Positions 58,786 through 64,000 of a stretch of DNA of 64,000 nucleotides are shown here, piece by piece. The stretch is taken from assembly GCA_002384815.1 (NCBI GenBank), contig DGBN01000046.1, forward strand, positions 31,040 to 95,039, in the 5' to 3' direction. Within the stretch, counting starts at the first letter, position 1. Each line of letters opens with the position of its first letter. The stretch is from Oxalobacteraceae bacterium UBA4003. GTDB taxonomy: Bacteria; Pseudomonadota; Gammaproteobacteria; Burkholderiales; Burkholderiaceae_D. The notes below the pieces were generated by a model. That model ran no database searches. It was not told where the DNA came from and saw only the letters and a program-made list of their open reading frames with translations. The position numbers were made by a program, and so were the translations under genes.

Positions 58786-59682
58786 ATGGCAGCGTTGATT
58801 TGCGGATCCCTGGCGTTCGACACCATCATGACCTTCGAGGGGCGCTTTGCCGAGCAGATCCTGCCCGACCAGCTGCACATCCTGAACGTCTCGTTCCTGG
58901 TGCCGCAGCTGCGCCGCGATTTTGGTGGATGCGCGGGCAACATCGCCTACAGCCTCAAGCTGCTGGGCGGTGAGCCCCTGCCTATGGCCATGCTGGGCAA
59001 CGATGGCGGCGACTACCTGAAGCGCCTGCAAGACCTGGGCATCAGCACCCGCCATGTCGGGCTGGCGCAGGACACCTATACCGCCCAGGCGATGATCATG
59101 ACCGACCGTGACAACAACCAGATCACGGCTTTCCACCCCGGCGCCATGATGCAGGCGCACAGCCAGCGCATCGATGCTGGCATGGGCGCGCGCCTGGCCA
59201 TCATCGCCCCCGATGGGCGCGATGCCATGCTGGAGCACGCTGCGCAGTGCCATGCCGCCGGCATCCCCTTCGTTTTCGACCCGGGGCAGGGGCTGCCCAT
59301 GTTCAACGGCGACGAGCTGGCGGCTTTCGTGGCGCAGGCCAGCTGGATCACCGTCAACGACTACGAGGGCAAGATGCTGTGCGAACGCACCGGCTGGAGC
59401 CTGGAAACGCTGTCGCGCAAGGTGCGCGGCCTGGTCGTGACGCTGGGCGGTGAGGGCTGCGAGGTCTGGACGGACGGAGCCAAGACGATGGTGCCTCCTG
59501 TGGCGCCAGCGGCCGTGGTCGATCCCACGGGGTGTGGCGACGCATGGCGCGGCGCGTTGCTCTATGGCCTGGAGCAGGGCTGGCCGCTGGAACAGTGCGC
59601 GCAGCTGGGCAACCGTGTGGGGGCGCTGAAGATTGCGCAGCGCGGGCCGCAGAACTACCAGCTGGACTTCGCTCCCCAGTGA
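58786..59682 (+). CDS. PfkB-family carbohydrate/nucleoside kinase
   Basis: 298 residues from the ATG at 58786 (MAALICGSLAFDTIMTFEGR); an in-frame region from 58429 overlaps the previous gene and is not used. The ribokinase fold shows RRDFGGCAGNIAYSLKLLGG near the N-terminus and the catalytic base loop in VDPTGCGDAWRGALLYGLE, with the usual GAGD changed to GCGD. Burkholderiales homologues are commonly annotated as carbohydrate or adenosine kinases; the substrate cannot be assigned. The gene is coupled in order with prmA and the DUF3426 gene. Confidence 0.88.
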   Translation: MAALICGSLAFDTIMTFEGRFAEQILPDQLHILNVSFLVPQLRRDFGGCAGNIAYSLKLLGGEPLPMAMLGNDGGDYLKRLQDLGISTRHVGLAQDTYTAQAMIMTDRDNNQITAFHPGAMMQAHSQRIDAGMGARLAIIAPDGRDAMLEHAAQCHAAGIPFVFDPGQGLPMFNGDELAAFVAQASWITVNDYEGKMLCERTGWSLETLSRKVRGLVVTLGGEGCEVWTDGAKTMVPPVAPAAVVDPTGCGDAWRGALLYGLEQGWPLEQCAQLGNRVGALKIAQRGPQNYQLDFAPQ

Positions 59683-59989
59683 AATCCTGCCCGCCCGGGA
59701 GGCGGCTGCAACGCGGCGTGACCGTGGGCGGGGGCTGCCTGCGGTGCTCTGCCACCCGTATCGGGTATATGGTGAAATTGGCCGCTAGCGCTTATCCAGC
59801 AAGCGCGAGCAGCTATAAAAATAGAAGCTTGTTGCTACTGTTTGGCGCGCTCATTCCGAGCCAGCAGCGCAGGGGCGGAGCTGGCCAGTCAACGGGCTGG
59901 CCGTGGCCTTTGGCCAGTGCCAGAAACAGGGCGCGCCAATCGACGCGTCGGTCTACCGAATGGATGGGCGCTCACCAGGGGGCGGCACG
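59683..59989. repeat. Intergenic region with a Comamonadaceae-type dispersed repeat
   Basis: 307 non-coding bases between the convergent kinase and EF-hand-like genes. At 59774-59828 it has GAAATTGGCCGCTAGCGCTT, then CAGCAAGCGCGAGCAGCTAT and an A-rich tail. This form (AAATT-G-CTAGCGCTT...AAGCG...AGCAGCTAT) resembles an intergenic repeat I recall as frequent in Acidovorax and relatives. No similar element is seen left of 56 kb. Confidence 0.6.
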
Positions 59990-61090
59990 TCAAACCGCCA
60001 GGTCGATCTGCTGCATCGTGCCTGCGCCGCCGTCTTCGCGCAGGTAGGCGCTGGTGCTGCGCACCATGCCCAGCGGGTCGTTGCCGCTGGTGCGCAGCGC
60101 GAACGGTGTCTGCGTGGCGGCCAGCGAGAGTGCGCCCACACCCGCCTCCTTGAGTGACATCAGCCGTCCCGCGCCTTCGGCCTCGGGCGCCCACACCTTG
60201 AGCTGGGAGAACACGGCGTCGCTTTCGTCGATCCAGCCATTGCCGTCGTCGTCGTGGCGCGCCAGTTCGGCGTAGCCGTTGCCGGTCGCAGGGCCGAACA
60301 GTTCGAGGCCGCTGTCGATGCGCTGGTTGCTGTTGCGATCCAATGCCAGGTAGCCCCGGTTGCCCGACAGCAGTGGCACTTGCTCGGTCTGGCCGTCGCC
60401 GTTCAGGTCGAAGGCGAAGCGCACGCTCTGCAGCTCGGCGGCCGTGCCGTCAAAGTTGATAACCAGCGGGTCGATGGCCTGTGCGTCGCTGCCCATGCGC
60501 AGCAGCAGGTGCGATTCCTCGCGGTAGCTGCGCTGCATGCTGAGCTGCAGGCTGAAGCGGATTTCCTGCCCGTCGGCCGTGCGCACCACGCCCTCGGTGG
60601 TGTACTGGGTGGATTCGGTTTCCTCCAGCACCTCGTGCTGTTCGTAACGCAGCGCCAAGCGGGTGTTCGCATCTGTATTTGCCGCCATGCTGACGGCGCT
60701 GGACGCCTGGGACACCGACAACCGCACGCTCTGGGCCTGCACGCCGGTCATGCGCGCGATGAGGTCGCGCACCATGCTCAGGTGCGGGGTGAGATTCTCG
60801 TAGTCGTCGGCCCCCGCGGAGCGCTCGGTGGCCGAGGCGGGCGCCTGCTGTGCCCCGCGCTGTGCCGCCGCGCGCAGGCTCGGGGCCACGGTCACACCCG
60901 CTGGCGGGGTGTCTTGGGCCCGCATCTGCACCAGGGTTGCGGCGCCCAGGCTGGCTTGCGTGCTGCTGCGGCTGCTGGTGCTGCTGAGGGTGGTGTTGCC
61001 CACCCGCAGTTCAAGCCGCTCGCTTTGTGTGTGGGTGCGTGTGGCGCTGTGCTGGGCTTGTGCCTGCAGTGTCGATGCGGCGATTTTCAT
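59990..61090 (-). CDS. Hypothetical protein with EF-hand-like calcium-binding loops
   Basis: 366 residues, no signal peptide. The N-terminal 110 residues are Ser/Thr/Gln/Ala-rich. The C-terminal half has consecutive Ca-binding-type loops: FDLNGDGQTEQV, LDRNSNQRIDSG with LELFGPATGNGY, and HDDDGNGWIDES. This arrangement resembles a family of Proteobacterial proteins related to VCBS/RTX-type surface proteins. It may be secreted by a non-Sec route, but no clear export signal is seen. It is followed upstream on the same strand by the GGDEF/EAL gene, 56 bases away. Confidence 0.75.
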   Translation of the reverse strand: MKIAASTLQAQAQHSATRTHTQSERLELRVGNTTLSSTSSRSSTQASLGAATLVQMRAQDTPPAGVTVAPSLRAAAQRGAQQAPASATERSAGADDYENLTPHLSMVRDLIARMTGVQAQSVRLSVSQASSAVSMAANTDANTRLALRYEQHEVLEETESTQYTTEGVVRTADGQEIRFSLQLSMQRSYREESHLLLRMGSDAQAIDPLVINFDGTAAELQSVRFAFDLNGDGQTEQVPLLSGNRGYLALDRNSNQRIDSGLELFGPATGNGYAELARHDDDGNGWIDESDAVFSQLKVWAPEAEGAGRLMSLKEAGVGALSLAATQTPFALRTSGNDPLGMVRSTSAYLREDGGAGTMQQIDLAV

Positions 61091-61146
61091 GGCAGGGCTC
61101 CATTGACCGATTTCTTCTTTATCGGCCGCCCGTACGAAAAGTTGAA

Positions 61147-63796
61147 TCAGGCCGTTGCCTTCGCCCGCTGCTCGAAGTCAGCCAGCGGCTCGGGTCGCCC
61201 GAATAAATAGCCCTGGAAATCGCGGCATCCCTGGGCCAGCAGGAAGCGATGGTGCGCCTCGGTCTCCACGCCTTCGGCGACCACGCCCAGGCCGAGGCGG
61301 TGCGCCAGCGCGATGATGCTGTGGGCGATGGCGGCGTCCTTCTCGTCCTGCAGCATGCCGCGCACAAAGCCTTGGTCGATCTTCACCTGGTCCAGCGGCA
61401 GCCGCTTGAGGTAGCCCAGACTGGAGTAGCCGGTGCCGAAGTCGTCCAGCGACAACCCCAGCCCCAGGCTGCGCAGCGCCTGCATGATGGCGATCACCTG
61501 TTCCACGTCCTGTAGCAGCAGGCTTTCGGTCAGCTCCAGCTTGATGCGCCGCGGATCGGCACCGCTGGCCAGCAGCAGCTCGCGCAGCTCGGCCACGAAC
61601 TCGGCCTGGCGGAACTGGCGCGCGCTGACGTTGATCGACAGGTTCAGCGCTGCCAGCACCGGGTCCTGGCGCCACTGTCCTTGTTGGCGCAGCGCCGTCT
61701 CCAGTACCCAGCGGCCCAGCGCCAGGATCTGCCCGGTTTCTTCCGCCAACGGGATGAACAGGCCTGGTGCCACCAGGCCCTTCTCAGGGTGGTGCCAGCG
61801 CAGCAGCGCCTCGGCCCCGACGATGCGACCCTGCGCATCGACCTGTGGCTGGTAGAACAGGGCCAGCTCGCCCTGGCGCAGCGCCTTGTGCAGTTCGGCC
61901 TGCAGCTGCAGGCGCTGGTTCACGGCGGCTTGCATCACGGGGTCGAAGAAGCGCAGCGTATTGCGGCCTTCCTCCTTGGCACGGTACAGGGCCAGGTCGG
62001 CCTGCTTGAGCAGCTCCTCGGCCGAGCAGGGTGCGGCATGGACCATGGTGGCGCCCATGCTGGCGGTGGAGTGGTGCTCCTGCGCGCCGAGCTGGCAGGG
62101 CTGGCGCAGCCGCTGCAGGATTTTGTCGCCCAGCGCGCGCACCTGGGCCGCGGCCTGGAAAGGGTCGGTGCCCAGGTTGTGCAGCAGCACCACGAATTCG
62201 TCACCGCCCAGCCGGGCCACGGTGTCGTCCGCCTGCACGCTGGCCTGCAAGCGCCGCGCCACTTCGACCAGCAGTTGGTCGCCCGCCACGTGGCCCTGGC
62301 TGTCGTTGAGCGTTTTGAAGTGGTCCAGGTCGAGCTGCAGCACGGCGGCACACTGGTTGGTGCGGAGGTTGCCCGACAGCACTTGCTCCAGCCGGTCGCG
62401 CAGCAGGCGGCGGTTGGGCAGGCCGGTGAGAGCGTCGTACAGGGCGAGGTAGCGCGCGCGTTCCTCGGCGGCCTTGCGGCTGGAGATGTCCACATCCAGG
62501 CAAAACAGCTCCGGCGGGCGCCCCGGGACATGCACGTAGGCGTGGCTGGAGAACACGTCCACCCCGGCGCCGTTCTTGTGCCGCAGGTGCAGTTCGCAGG
62601 CTGGTGTGGGTGTCCCTGTGGCAAACATCTGCGCGACGTCGTTGCGTGCATCGGCCTGCGCGGCGGGTGGAACGATCAGGTCGAAGATGCTTTGTCCCAG
62701 CGCCTCGTTGGCCAGGTAGCCGTACAGCTGCTCCGAGGCCTTGTTCCAATAGGTCACCGTGCCATCGGCCAGGTAGCCCTGTACCGAGATTGAGGGGATG
62801 TCGCGCAGCAGGGTGCGCAGGCGCTGTTCCGACTCTTGCAATGCTGCCTCGGCCTGCACGTACTCGGTGCGGTCGTGAACCAGGAGCACGACGGCCTGGC
62901 GGCCATGCACCAGCGTAGCCAGGGGCTGGCAGCGGCCCTCGAAGTGGCTGGGTCCGCCCAGGGCCTGAAGCTGGTAGGTGAAGCTCGCGGGCTTGCCTGT
63001 GCGCAGGCAATCGCGGATATGCCCCATGACGCGCTCCGCCAGATCCGCAGGCAGCACATCGGTGACGCGCTTGCCCAGAAGGTCTGCCGCGGGAGCGATC
63101 AGTTGGGTTTCGTCCGGGGACAGTATTTCCAGGTAGTGGCCCTGGTCGTCGATCACCAGCACCGGGTCGGGAATCGACTGCGTGATGGCCTGCAGCCGTG
63201 CCACGCTGTCGGCCAGGGCCGATTCGGTGTGCAGGCGCCGCTGAACGTCCTGCAGCAGCCAGCCCAGGAACATGGTGGCCGGGCCGAACACCAGCAGGTA
63301 GGGCAGCGCCAGCTGGCTGTTGACGCGTGCCACGGCCGCTGGCTCCAGCCCTTGGAACATGCCCAGCACCGACAGGTGCAGCAGCAGTCCGAAGGCCAGC
63401 AGCGCCAGCGGGCGCGCATGCACCCGGCCACGCCGCAGCGCATGGCGGTACGCCAGGCCGGCGGCGCTGCACCAGACGATCACCAGCAGACCGATGCCCA
63501 CGCCCGCCCCCCCCCAGCGCCAGGCGCATGGCGGCGGCCATGGCCGTGGAGATGGCGGCAGCCCAGGGGCCGCCGAACAGGGCCGCCATACTCAGGACGA
63601 CCGAGCGCGCGTCGATGATGACGCCGGGCGCCAATTGCAGCGGCTTGAGCATGCCCACGACGCAGATGGCGCCGAAGAGCAGCCCCGACAGCAGCTGCTG
63701 CAGCGTTGGCTGGCGCCGCAGCAGGCGAATGTTCACGCTGTACAGAAAGCACAGCGCAAGCAGCAGGGCTACGCCTTGAACCAGTTCGAGGAGCAT
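61147..63796 (-). CDS. 5TM-PAS-GGDEF-EAL cyclic-di-GMP protein, frameshifted in a C9 tract
   Basis: Read as one gene with a single-base excess in a run of nine C at 63507-63515. Frame A starts at ATG 63796 (MLLELVQGVALLLALCFLYS) and encodes the start of a LytS-type five-helix sensor up to MRLALGG; dropping one base restores GAGVGIGLLVIVWCSAAGLA and the rest to 61147. After the membrane domain come two PAS domains (about LQAITQSIPDPVLVIDD and LRTLLRDIPSISVQGYLADG), a GGDEF domain with intact GGDEF in VARLGGDEFVVLLHN, and an EAL domain with EALLRWHHPEKG and DDFGTGYSSLGYLK. Both catalytic halves look active. The break may be a sequencing error or phase variation; without the start, the remaining frame could begin at an ATG at 63501. 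Confidence 0.85.
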
Positions 63797-63819
63797 GGCA
63801 TCGCCTGGTTTGCCGGTGG

Positions 63820-64000
63820 TTACGCCAGCAGGGCCTGCGCGAATTCGCGCGCGTTGAAGGTTTCGAGGTCTTCCACCTTCTCACCCACACCAATGAAGTA
63901 CACGGGCACGGGGCGCTCCTGCGCAATGGCGGCCAGCACGCCGCCCTTGGCCGGGCCGTCCAGCTTGGTCACGATCAGGCCGGTCAGGCCGATGGCGTCG
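63820..64000 (-). CDS. ftsY: Signal recognition particle receptor FtsY, C-terminus only
   Basis: The last 59 codons or so of the gene, running off the right edge; the stop codon is at 63820-63822. The visible protein has GLIVTKLDGPAKGGVLAAIA (the GTPase G4 TKLDG motif with the family's KGG) and VYFIGVGEKVEDLETFNARE (closing GVGE-DL-F motif), diagnostic of FtsY; Ffh has the same core but a longer C-terminal M domain, absent here. It docks SRP-ribosome complexes to the membrane. High-GC codon use. Confidence 0.95.
   Translation of the reverse strand, partial: DAIGLTGLIVTKLDGPAKGGVLAAIAQERPVPVYFIGVGEKVEDLETFNAREFAQALLA

Noticed and set aside
60254..61210. 318-codon plus-strand frame opposite the EF-hand-like gene
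   Set aside because: High-GC antisense shadow; the minus strand has coherent calcium-loop motifs.
62201..63796. 531-codon continuous minus-strand frame after the C9 tract
   Set aside because: Only its first 90 or so residues are sensible membrane sequence; beyond the tract it becomes Arg/Gly/Ala-rich out-of-frame text while the alternative frame encodes PAS-GGDEF-EAL.

Overview
The window is chromosomal DNA of a betaproteobacterium (Burkholderiales), but it appears to join two different genomes. Positions 1 to about 56,070 have moderate GC and Oxalobacteraceae-type gene content (Herminiimonas/Janthinobacterium-like). From about 56,070 to the end, GC and third-position GC are much higher, and both gene content and an intergenic repeat look like Comamonadaceae (Acidovorax-like). 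The switch falls inside a conserved stretch of accC (biotin carboxylase): the 30 codons before 56,070 have 12 G/C third positions, the 30 after have 28. Both families keep the order accB-accC-prmA, so an assembly chimera or a homologous-recombination junction are both possible. A second anomaly in the same gene is a diverged duplicate of the accC start 115 bases upstream.

Layout. 0-3.4 kb: a partial YkgJ-like cysteine-cluster gene, an isoaspartyl methyltransferase, a rhodanese, a TolC-type outer-membrane protein and a convergent AcrR-type repressor. 3.4-9.5 kb: a textbook AcrR operator, then an AcrA/AcrB/OprM-type tripartite efflux operon ending in a strong terminator. 9.6-14.2 kb: two small secreted proteins, then minus-strand waaA with two small followers and a phosphomannomutase/phosphoglucomutase. 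14.4-25.4 kb: the main accessory block, holding a 3-hydroxy-D-aspartate-type aldolase, a complete tripartite tricarboxylate transporter (TctC/B/A type), a GntR/FCD regulator, a glyoxylate-type class V aminotransferase, a FAH-fold hydratase and a YdiJ-like FAD/Fe-S dehydrogenase. Two divergent promoter regions here carry nearly the same 16-bp palindrome, which makes the block look like one regulon. It has homologues of two of the four beta-hydroxyaspartate-cycle enzymes plus non-canonical partners, and is the best candidate for an undescribed pathway.

25.5-31.0 kb: apaH, plsC, then yqgE-ruvX-pyrR-pyrB and a catalytically dead dihydroorotase (pyrC'). 31.1-31.8 kb: wreck of a DNA photolyase gene. 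31.9-41.6 kb: the pilG-pilH-pilI-pilJ-pilL(chpA) chemosensory operon for type IV pili, including a 1968-residue hybrid kinase. 41.7-45.2 kb: rubredoxin, a ThiD-like kinase with degenerate motifs, hemL and corA with a hairpin-rich upstream region. 45.5-54.5 kb: housekeeping genes mtgA, aroE, tonB-like, an RNB ribonuclease, ubiC, a YqiA-type esterase, mpl, a hypothetical gene, a TlpA-like thioredoxin and aroQ. 54.6-56.6 kb: accB-accC.

56.6-64 kb (high-GC part): prmA, a zinc-ribbon/DUF3426 membrane protein, a PfkB sugar/nucleoside kinase, a Comamonadaceae-like intergenic repeat, an EF-hand-like hypothetical, a 5TM-PAS-GGDEF-EAL protein broken by a nine-C homopolymer, and the C-terminus of ftsY. 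No tRNA, rRNA, CRISPR array, insertion sequence or prophage was seen.
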